Source of the DNA: an uncultured Oscillibacter sp.
GTDB lineage: Bacteria > Bacillota > Clostridia > Oscillospirales > Oscillospiraceae
Reading direction: 5' to 3'
Assembly: GCA_948435975.1 (NCBI GenBank)
Contig: CAOJHG010000197.1
Location: 1 to 5,022, forward strand
Length of the DNA stretch: 5,022 nt
Positions within the stretch are counted from its first letter, which is position 1. Each line of letters begins with the position of its first letter. A program made the translations under genes and the position numbers. This document shows, in pieces, positions 1 to 4,243 of this stretch. The notes beneath the pieces were generated by a model. That model worked only from the letters and a program-made list of their open reading frames with translations. It had not been told where the DNA came from and did not search any database.

Positions 1-63
1 GCGACCTCCTTTATCACCGGCCAGACCATCGCGGTGGATGGCGGCGTGACGGTGGCGTTCTAA
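1..63 (+). CDS. Short-chain dehydrogenase/reductase, C-terminal end (partial)
   Basis: Only the last 20 codons and the TAA stop are present; the gene begins before the window. The residues read ATSFITGQTIAVDGGVTVAF, which carries the ITGQ-x-I-x-VDGG signature found at the C-terminus of classical SDR enzymes (FabG and glucose/sorbitol dehydrogenase types). These are cytoplasmic NAD(P)-dependent oxidoreductases with a Rossmann fold. The substrate cannot be told from this tail, since the catalytic Tyr-x-x-x-Lys and the cofactor motif lie outside the window. The cupin gene starts 43 bp downstream on the same strand with no terminator between, so the two are probably co-transcribed. Confidence 0.85.
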   Translation, partial: ATSFITGQTIAVDGGVTVAF

Positions 64-106
64 AAAATCAGCGTACACTCCATTTTCAAGAAAGAAGGAT
101 TGCTAT

Positions 107-451
107 ATGGTCACTGTTTCCAAGGACTGCCCCAGCAATGACGTCTGCCTGCGGGACGGAAAAGGCACCGTCAACGTCAAGGACCTCACCGACAAGGAGG
201 GCCTCTATGGTCATGGCCGTCTTTTCGCCCATGTCACCATTGAACCCGGCCACTCCATCGGCGACCACCCCCACGTGAACGAGACGGAGTTCTATTACAT
301 CATCAAGGGCGAGGGAGTCTTTAACGACAACGGCACTGAAGTGATTGTCCATGCCGGAGATATCTGCGCGACCGGCTTCGGCGAGGTCCACGGCATTGAG
401 AACAAATCCTCTGAAATGCTGGAACTGATCGCCCTGATTGTGCTGGAGTAA
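107..451 (+). CDS. Small single-domain cupin protein
   Basis: The product is 114 aa, one conserved beta-barrel of the cupin superfamily. Motif 1, G-x5-H-x-H-x4-E-x6-G, is complete at residues 48-68, giving metal ligands H54, H56 and E61. Motif 2, at residues 84-99, supplies the fourth ligand H95 and the closing N99, but the usual Pro of the motif is Gly (G90). With all four ligands kept, the protein should bind a divalent metal (Mn, Fe, Zn or Ni). Small cupins of this kind are variously isomerases, dioxygenases or sugar/ligand sensors, so no reaction is assigned. The ATG at 107 follows an AAAGAAGG ribosome binding site (91-98). It lies just downstream of an SDR gene, and the pair may act on one metabolite. 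A strong terminator follows the stop. The fold is certain, the function unknown. Confidence 0.88.
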   Translation: MVTVSKDCPSNDVCLRDGKGTVNVKDLTDKEGLYGHGRLFAHVTIEPGHSIGDHPHVNETEFYYIIKGEGVFNDNGTEVIVHAGDICATGFGEVHGIENKSSEMLELIALIVLE

Positions 452-471
452 CAGAAGAGACCCCACGCCTC

Positions 472-518
472 AAAAAGCCGCGGAGATTTGCCCAGACAGC
501 AAGTCTCCGCAGCTTTTT
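472..518. terminator. Bidirectional Rho-independent terminator between convergent genes
   Basis: The arms 480-491 (GCGGAGATTTGC) and 499-510 (GCAAGTCTCCGC) pair at 11 of 12 positions around a 7-nt loop. The stem is flanked by AAAAAGC (472-478) and GCTTTTT (512-518). Reading plus, the stem is followed by a six-T run and ends the SDR-cupin transcript. Reading minus, it is followed by a five-T run and would end the transcript of the membrane-protein gene, whose stop is at 556. Confidence 0.9.
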
Positions 519-555
519 TGTGAGCGCTTCAAGGGTCCTCCGGCTGTTCCGCGCC

Positions 556-999
556 TCAATATTTCCGGCTGAGCATCCAGTAAAAAAGGACTCCCGTGAA
601 ATACTGAACCAGCAGCCAGCCTGCCAGTCCCAGCACCAGCCAGTTCTCTACCGTGATAATTTCCAGCGCACTGAAAAGCGACAGCATAAACAAAACAACG
701 CAGGTGATTACAAGGTTGAAGATATACGCATACCGGCCAGACTTGTTGCGCAGCATCTCCTTCCGCTCGTCCTGGAGGTCAATCTGCTCCTGCTCCAAGC
801 GGGCCTGATACGCAGCGACATTCTGGGGACGGGTCCACTTGTAGTATTTCATCAGCATCATAACGCCAGGAACGCCCAAGGCCCCCGCCAGGCCGCATAA
901 AAAGCTCCCCAGCATATGTTCTTCCACCAGCCCGCCAATCAAACATGCCACACTTACGGCAGTAAAGAGCACACCTGTCCAAAGGTCACTTTTTTTCAT
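556..999 (-). CDS. Four-helix membrane protein paired with an Xre regulator
   Basis: The product is 147 aa with four predicted membrane helices at about residues 5-24, 30-51, 90-111 and 116-142. Between helices 2 and 3 is a charged stretch (about 53-89), probably cytoplasmic and helical, which contains DERKEMLRNKSGRYAY. A D-E-R-x-x-x-I/L-x-x-K/R-S-G stretch next to a membrane helix resembles the DUF2178 group of small membrane proteins that accompany Xre regulators in Firmicutes and archaea, but I cannot confirm that family. I chose the ATG at 999 because GGAG lies 9 nt upstream and because it overlaps the regulator gene's end by 14 bp, typical of translational coupling. Longer in-frame starts (1017, 1035) lie deeper inside the regulator gene and lack a better binding site. 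No catalytic motif is visible; a role in sensing or in controlling the regulator is only an inference from the pairing. Confidence 0.8.
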   Translation of the reverse strand: MKKSDLWTGVLFTAVSVACLIGGLVEEHMLGSFLCGLAGALGVPGVMMLMKYYKWTRPQNVAAYQARLEQEQIDLQDERKEMLRNKSGRYAYIFNLVITCVVLFMLSLFSALEIITVENWLVLGLAGWLLVQYFTGVLFYWMLSRKY

Positions 1000-1201
1000 G
1001 AGAATCGCTCCTTTCATAAATAAAAACCTCCTCAATCGTCAAGCCGAAAAAGCCGGCAATGGTAAAGGCCAGTTCCAGAGACGGACTGTAGCGCCCGTTC
1101 TCAATTGAGCTGACGGTCTGGCGAGATACCCGAATGGCTCGGGCAAACTCCTCCTGCCGCAGTCCCTGTTCCTTCCGAAGCTGTTCAACGCGGTTTTTCA
1201 T
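986..1201 (-). CDS. Small Xre-family transcriptional regulator (HTH_3), probable autorepressor
   Basis: The product is 71 aa and is almost entirely one Cro/C1-type helix-turn-helix domain (residues about 3-60). The motif has Q16-E-E-F-A leading into R24-V-S-R-Q-T-V-S as recognition helix, then I33-E-N-G-R-Y-S-P-S-L and A50-G-F-F-G-L-T-I-E-E-V-F. This is the compact YozG-like form seen in Firmicutes, which has no separate ligand-binding domain. The start is the ATG at 1201, preceded by GGAGGG (1206-1211 on the complement); the in-frame TTG at 1237 would place the operator palindrome inside the coding region and is rejected. It is the first gene of a unit with the overlapping membrane-protein gene. 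Two matching palindromes in its leader, one across the transcription start and one next to the ribosome binding site, suggest that it represses itself. Confidence 0.9.
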   Translation of the reverse strand: MKNRVEQLRKEQGLRQEEFARAIRVSRQTVSSIENGRYSPSLELAFTIAGFFGLTIEEVFIYERSDSHEKK

Positions 1202-1216
1202 ATATCCCTCCGTTTT

Positions 1217-1234
1217 CGTAAAGGAACCTTTACG
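1217..1234. promoter_or_regulatory. Operator palindrome 1 (proximal to the start codon)
   Basis: CGTAAAGG-AA-CCTTTACG is a perfect inverted repeat with 8-bp arms. The core GTAAAG-N4-CTTTAC (1218-1233) is shared with the second palindrome upstream. It sits 16 bp before the regulator's start codon, just 5' of the ribosome binding site. It is probably a binding site for the 71-aa Xre repressor. Confidence 0.75.
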
Positions 1235-1259
1235 CAAAATCGCGGCCGCAGAACATTTT

Positions 1260-1275
1260 GTAAAGCTTCCTTTAC
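1260..1275. promoter_or_regulatory. Operator palindrome 2 (overlaps the transcription start)
   Basis: GTAAAG-CTTC-CTTTAC repeats the core of the palindrome at 1218-1233, with different bases in the 4-bp spacer. The two centres (1225.5 and 1267.5) are 42 bp apart, four turns of DNA, so both sites face the same side of the helix. It covers the expected +1 of the minus-strand promoter (-10 at 1280-1285), the usual place for a repressor site. Confidence 0.78.
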
Positions 1276-1279
1276 GTAC

Positions 1280-1308
1280 AATGTAGCATAACTCGCCATT
1301 GATGTCAA
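1280..1308 (-). promoter_or_regulatory. Sigma-A promoter of the regulator/membrane-protein unit
   Basis: Reading minus, there is a perfect -35 TTGACA (1308-1303), a 17-bp spacer, and a -10 TACATT (1285-1280) with an extended TG one base before the hexamer. Transcription would start near 1273, giving a leader of about 70 nt that contains operator 1 and has operator 2 across the start. Confidence 0.85.
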
Positions 1309-1324
1309 GGTTCTTTTACATCTG

Positions 1325-1353
1325 TTGCAAAATTTTTTTTGCCGTAGTATGAT
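1325..1353 (+). promoter_or_regulatory. Probable promoter of the metal-binding lipoprotein gene
   Basis: TTGCAA (1325-1330) and TATGAT (1348-1353) are spaced by 17 bp and match the sigma-A consensus at 4 of 6 and 5 of 6 positions. The spacer has an eight-T run. It stands back to back with the divergent promoter, with 16 bp between the two -35 boxes. I see no obvious Zur or Fur box around it. Transcription would start near 1360, about 110 nt before the start codon. Confidence 0.6.
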
Positions 1354-1361
1354 AATATTTG

Positions 1362-1444
1362 CTGTGCACTGGCCTTTAAGCGCCGCAGAGTCTGACGGAA
1401 CCGCCGGGATGCACAGTGCGCGAAAGCTCTTTTCTTCTTTTGCG
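1362..1444 (+). promoter_or_regulatory. Structured 5' leader of the lipoprotein gene
   Basis: Two stem-loops can form. In the first, CTGTGCA (1362-1368) pairs with TGCACAG (1410-1416), continuing after a two-base bulge as CTGGC (1369-1373) with GCCGG (1403-1407). In the second, CGCGAAAG (1419-1426) pairs with CTTTTGCG (1437-1444), including one G-U pair, around a 10-nt loop. Neither is followed by a T run, so this is not an evident attenuator, and I recognise no known riboswitch. The pairing is visible; any regulatory role is inference. Confidence 0.4.
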
Positions 1445-1470
1445 AAAACGTGACCCGTTGGAGGCATTTT

Positions 1471-2442
1471 ATGAAACGAATTCTGACTTTGCTGATTTGC
1501 CTGGGGATACTCAGCGGATGTGCACCGGACCTGCCTGATGAAACGACAGACCGCCTGCAAGTAGTAGCCGCCATCTTTCCCGCTTACGACTTCGCCCGCG
1601 CCGCCGCTGGAGACCTGGCAGATGTGACGCTGCTGCTGCCTCCTGGAGCCGAGAGCCATTCTTACGAGCCTTCTCCGGCAGATATTTTGCGTGTGCAGCG
1701 GTGTGACCTGTTCCTCTATCTGGGCGGGGAATCTGACACCTGGGTAGATACGATCCTCTCTGCCGCCGGGATGGAAGGAACGGCGATGCGAATGGTGGAC
1801 TGCGTGGATTTGCTGGAGGAGGAGACCGTTGAGGGGATGCAGTCCGGACCGGGGCACGATCACGAGCATGAAGAGGCGCATGAAAGCCACAATCACGGCC
1901 TTGGGGAAGTGACAGGCATGGATGAACACATCTGGACCGACCCGGAAAACGCCGCTGCCGTCACGGAGGCCGTTGGGGAAGCTCTGGCGGCGCTGGACCC
2001 AGAGAATGGAAACGCTTATCGTGCTTCTGCTGGAGAGTACGCGGAACAACTCCGGCAATTAGACCAAAAATTCACCGCCTTTTTCGACGGCCTGCCCAAA
2101 CGGACGATGGTCTTTGGAGACCGGTTCCCCCTGCGGTATTTTGCGGAAGCATACAATGTGGACTACTATGCGGCCTTTCCCGGCTGCGGCGCCCAAACGG
2201 AACCGTCAGCGGCTACCGTGGCCTTTTTGACGAGGAAGCTCCAGGAGGAGGGCCTGCCTGTGGTGTGGTATATTGAGTTCTCCAACCATCTTGTAGCCGA
2301 CAGCATCGCGGAAGCCGCCGGGGTGGATGCTGTGATGTTCCACACCTGCCACAGCGTCTCCAAAGCGGACCTGGAAGCTGGCGCCACCTATCTTTCCATC
2401 ATGGAGGAAAATCTGCGGACCCTGGAGGCCGTGCTTTCCTGA
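1471..2442 (+). CDS. ZnuA/AdcA-like metal ABC transporter substrate-binding lipoprotein
   Basis: The product is 323 aa. It begins with a lipoprotein signal peptide (MKRILTLLICLGILSGC, lipobox LSGC, lipidated C17), so it is anchored outside the membrane. The body is the cluster A-I solute-binding fold (Pfam ZnuA). GAESHSYEPSP gives ligand H63, a His-rich loop holds six His at 129-142, and MDEHIWTDP gives H153. Where ZnuA has its next His, this protein has GDRFP with D217, a form I associate with clostridial relatives. The C-terminal part keeps FHTCHSVSK (H291, H294) and LEAGATYLSIMEEN. It should capture Zn2+ or Mn2+ for an ABC importer; the His-rich loop favours zinc. The ATG at 1471 has GGAGG 6 nt upstream; the in-frame GTG at 1450 would put the signal peptide too far in. 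No permease or ATPase gene adjoins it, and a terminator follows directly. Confidence 0.9.
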   Translation: MKRILTLLICLGILSGCAPDLPDETTDRLQVVAAIFPAYDFARAAAGDLADVTLLLPPGAESHSYEPSPADILRVQRCDLFLYLGGESDTWVDTILSAAGMEGTAMRMVDCVDLLEEETVEGMQSGPGHDHEHEEAHESHNHGLGEVTGMDEHIWTDPENAAAVTEAVGEALAALDPENGNAYRASAGEYAEQLRQLDQKFTAFFDGLPKRTMVFGDRFPLRYFAEAYNVDYYAAFPGCGAQTEPSAATVAFLTRKLQEEGLPVVWYIEFSNHLVADSIAEAAGVDAVMFHTCHSVSKADLEAGATYLSIMEENLRTLEAVLS

Positions 2443-2455
2443 ACAGGCGCAGAAA

Positions 2456-2492
2456 CGCCGCCGCCCGGGCATATCCCGCATGGGCGGCGGCG
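2456..2492. terminator. GC-rich hairpin terminator between convergent genes
   Basis: CGCCGCCGCCC (2456-2466) and GGGCGGCGGCG (2482-2492) form a perfect 11-bp stem around a 15-nt loop that can itself close by GGG-CCC. On the plus strand AAATTTTATT follows; on the minus strand only TTT follows. It best serves the lipoprotein gene (stop at 2442) and may also stop the transcript of the HD gene, which ends at 2512. Confidence 0.8.
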
Positions 2493-2511
2493 AAATTTTA
2501 TTCAGGAAATC

Positions 2512-3102
2512 TTACAGCCCCATGGATTCCATCTCCTGGGCGATTTGGCTCTCGCTGGCGCGCATGGCAAGAATCGTCTTCTCCATCAGGGCGTCCAGCT
2601 CCCAGCCAAGGCGTTCGGCCCCCTGCTTGATAACATCCCTGGAGCACCCGGCGGCGAATTTCTTATCCTTGAATTTCTTCTTCAAAGAGGAAACCTCCAT
2701 GTCGCTGACCGACTTGCTGGGGCGCATCCGGGCGGCGGCTCCAATCAGGCCCGTCAGCTCGTCGGCGGCAAAGAGGACCTTCTCCATCTCGTGGACAGGC
2801 TCCACATCCACGCAGATGCCGTAACCGTGGCTGCAAACCGCACGGACCAGGTCCTCTCCGCATCCGATTTCCGCCAGAAGCTCGGGGGCCTTTTTGCAAT
2901 GCTCCTCAGGCCACCGCTCAAAGTCGATGTCGTGCAGCAGGCCAACGACCGCCCAGAACTCCGCCTCTCCGCCGAAGCCCAGCTCCTGTGCATACCAACG
3001 CATAACAGCTTCTACGGTAAGGGCGTGCTGGATATGGAAGGGCTCGCTGTTGTACTTCCGCAGCAGGGCCAGGGCGGTTTCTCTGTCAGGGTAAGCTCTC
3101 AT
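2512..3102 (-). CDS. HD-superfamily hydrolase, COG2316-like
   Basis: The product is 196 aa, cytoplasmic and without membrane segments. The HD metal-site residues are in order: H26 (HALTVEAVM), H57-D58 (GLLHDIDFERWPEEH), H92 (SHGYG) and D114 (AADELTGLI). A conserved tail follows, with RPSKSVSDMEVSSLKKKFKDKKFAAG (residues 127-152) and GAERLGWELD. These are the marks of the small predicted HD hydrolases of COG2316, common in Clostridia. The HD fold usually supports metal-dependent phosphohydrolysis of nucleotides or other phosphoesters, but no substrate is known to me for this group. The ATG at 3102 follows AAAGGAG with a 10-nt gap. It lies 24 bp downstream of the DUF2461 gene with no terminator or promoter seen between, so the two form one operon. 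The fold is sure, the substrate unknown. Confidence 0.92.
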   Translation of the reverse strand: MRAYPDRETALALLRKYNSEPFHIQHALTVEAVMRWYAQELGFGGEAEFWAVVGLLHDIDFERWPEEHCKKAPELLAEIGCGEDLVRAVCSHGYGICVDVEPVHEMEKVLFAADELTGLIGAAARMRPSKSVSDMEVSSLKKKFKDKKFAAGCSRDVIKQGAERLGWELDALMEKTILAMRASESQIAQEMESMGL

Positions 3103-3126
3103 GTCAATCGCGCTCCTTTATATTTG

Positions 3127-3807
3127 TCATTTCATATCCGGTTCCGGGTCGCCCTCCAAGGTCACAAAGTAGTCATAGAAGGGCATCAGGAACCGGTATC
3201 CATCTTTCAGGCGGTCCACAAGGTCCCGGGAGAACAGCTCCTCCGTCAGCTTGTCCGCGTGAACGATGGAAAAGGACTTCATGCGGTACCACGGCTCCAG
3301 CAGCGGTTCCGGCGGGGTGAACCGGGGACGCTTGTAGTTCTCCGCGTCCAGCACAAATTCCGTTTGTCCGTTGAGTCTGCGGGTGAGTTCCGCCATAGCT
3401 TCGGGGTCCCGGCTGATGCGTGCGCGGAGCTTTGCCATCGTTCCGGCTTTGGCCAGGTAATACCCCATACCGTAGGTCCAGCCGTCGGGCATCAGCTCAA
3501 ACCAGAAGGCAGGGCGGGCGGACCACTGCTCGGAGGGCTGCTCAACGGTAAACCACAGGCTCTCCTTATATGGTCCCCGGCCATGGAGACGGCGGGCGTC
3601 CCGGTAGATGCGGGTCACTTTGCGGATAAGGCCGTAATCGGGCCGCAGCTCCTGCATAAACGCATGGATTTCGTCTCCCAGCGCCGCCATTGGCTGATAG
3701 AAGTGGGTCAGGTACGCCTCCTTGTGGTCCTCAAACCAGGTGCGCTCATTGTTGAAGCGGATACCCCACATAAAGTCCACTGTCTCGTTACTGAATCCGG
3801 AAAACAC
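3127..3807 (-). CDS. DUF2461 family protein (TIGR02453-like)
   Basis: From a GTG start the product is 226 aa, the usual length of DUF2461. Family marks are the N-terminal MFSGFSNETVDFMWG, then RFNNERTWFEDHK (17-29), the central RIYRDARRLHGRGPYKESLWFT (66-87) and FWFELMPDGWTYGMGYY (101-117), and a C-terminal PFYDYF. The biochemical role of this family is not established. GTG at 3807 is chosen because a strong GGGGAGG (3814-3820 on the complement) stands 6 nt upstream and because homologues start at MF-x-GF. The in-frame ATG at 3870 lies within the promoter -35 box and so cannot be transcribed from it, and the ATG at 3828 has no good binding site. It heads a two-gene operon with the HD hydrolase. 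Confidence 0.9.
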   Translation of the reverse strand: MFSGFSNETVDFMWGIRFNNERTWFEDHKEAYLTHFYQPMAALGDEIHAFMQELRPDYGLIRKVTRIYRDARRLHGRGPYKESLWFTVEQPSEQWSARPAFWFELMPDGWTYGMGYYLAKAGTMAKLRARISRDPEAMAELTRRLNGQTEFVLDAENYKRPRFTPPEPLLEPWYRMKSFSIVHADKLTEELFSRDLVDRLKDGYRFLMPFYDYFVTLEGDPEPDMK

Positions 3808-3841
3808 ACCGTTCCTCCCCTCTGCCATCAAAATCGGGAAG

Positions 3842-3870
3842 AGTATACCACAATTCGCGGGAGAGGGCAA
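3842..3870 (-). promoter_or_regulatory. Promoter of the DUF2461-HD hydrolase operon
   Basis: Reading minus, TTGCCC (3870-3865) and TATACT (3847-3842) are separated by 17 bp. The -10 matches consensus at 5 of 6 positions. Transcription would begin near 3835, giving a leader of about 28 nt up to the GTG start at 3807. Confidence 0.75.
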
Positions 3871-3966
3871 GATTTTTTACGCTTCATATTTGATTTCTAA
3901 GAGGGCTGGTATTTTCTCTATATCTGCTCTCTGATTTTAAGTATGGCCTCACATGGGCACAATAGT

Positions 3967-4004
3967 CCCAACAAGGCGTTTTCTATTGATAACCTCTTGT
4001 TGGG
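3967..4004 (+). promoter_or_regulatory. Inverted repeat in front of the Xre-comEC unit
   Basis: CCCAACAAG (3967-3975) and CTTGTTGGG (3996-4004) are perfect 9-bp inverted arms separated by 20 bp. There is no T run after it, so it is not a terminator. The right arm overlaps the first bases of the only plausible ribosome binding site, GGTGA (4003-4007), ahead of the ATG at 4013. It could be a translation-blocking hairpin or an operator for the regulator that follows. Confidence 0.55.
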
Positions 4005-4012
4005 TGAAGCCT

Positions 4013-4243
4013 ATGGAAATAAAAAGACTGCGTGATTTGCGGGAGGACCATGATCTGACCCAGCAGAAGGTAGCCGACCATCTGAATATGTACCGCAGCG
4101 TGTACCGCCGGTATGAGGCTGGCATACGTGAAACGCCGGCTTGGGTGGTAGTGAAGCTGGCGGACCTTTACAACGTCAGCACGGACTATCTGCTGGGCCG
4201 CACCGACAACCCTGCCCCGCCTGTGCCCCCGAAACGGCGATGA
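4013..4243 (+). CDS. Small Xre-family transcriptional regulator upstream of comEC
   Basis: The product is 76 aa. Residues 2-62 form a Cro/C1-type helix-turn-helix: IKRLRDLREDHDLTQQKVADHL (3-24), then a recognition helix around MYRSVYRRYEAG (26-37), then VVKLADLYNVSTDYLLGRTD, a very common clostridial ending. A short Pro-rich basic tail follows (PAPPVPPKRR). It is probably a cytoplasmic DNA-binding dimer with no ligand domain. The ATG at 4013 has only a weak GGTGA site 5 nt upstream; the in-frame GTG at 4004 and earlier starts would add residues unlike the family. It overlaps comEC by the four bases ATGA, so the two are translationally coupled. Control of comEC or of its own gene is an inference. 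I find no convincing promoter in 3871-3966. Confidence 0.88.
   Translation: MEIKRLRDLREDHDLTQQKVADHLNMYRSVYRRYEAGIRETPAWVVVKLADLYNVSTDYLLGRTDNPAPPVPPKRR

Noticed and set aside
86..466. A 126-codon minus-strand reading frame over the cupin gene
   Set aside because: It is the shadow of a gene with complete cupin motifs and its own ribosome binding site.
1201..1237. TTG start extending the 71-aa regulator by 12 residues
   Set aside because: It would encode the operator palindrome as protein, while the ATG at 1201 has a good GGAGGG site and fits the family N-terminus.
1855..1900. His-codon-rich stretch that looks like a short DNA repeat
   Set aside because: It is the His-rich metal-binding loop of the lipoprotein, with irregular codons and no true nucleotide repeat.
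1198..2058. A 286-codon minus-strand reading frame antisense to the lipoprotein gene
   Set aside because: It lies opposite a clear ZnuA-like coding region, runs across both promoters and the leader, and has low-complexity composition.
2545..3900. A 451-codon plus-strand reading frame antisense to the DUF2461 and HD genes
   Set aside because: It mirrors two well-conserved minus-strand genes, shows no recognisable domain, and results from the GC-rich codon pattern.
3871..3966. Promoter for the Xre-comEC unit (for example TTTTCT at 3913-3918 with TTTAAG at 3936-3941)
   Set aside because: The spacing is 17 bp, but both boxes match consensus poorly, so I do not call it. The true promoter is not evident by eye.
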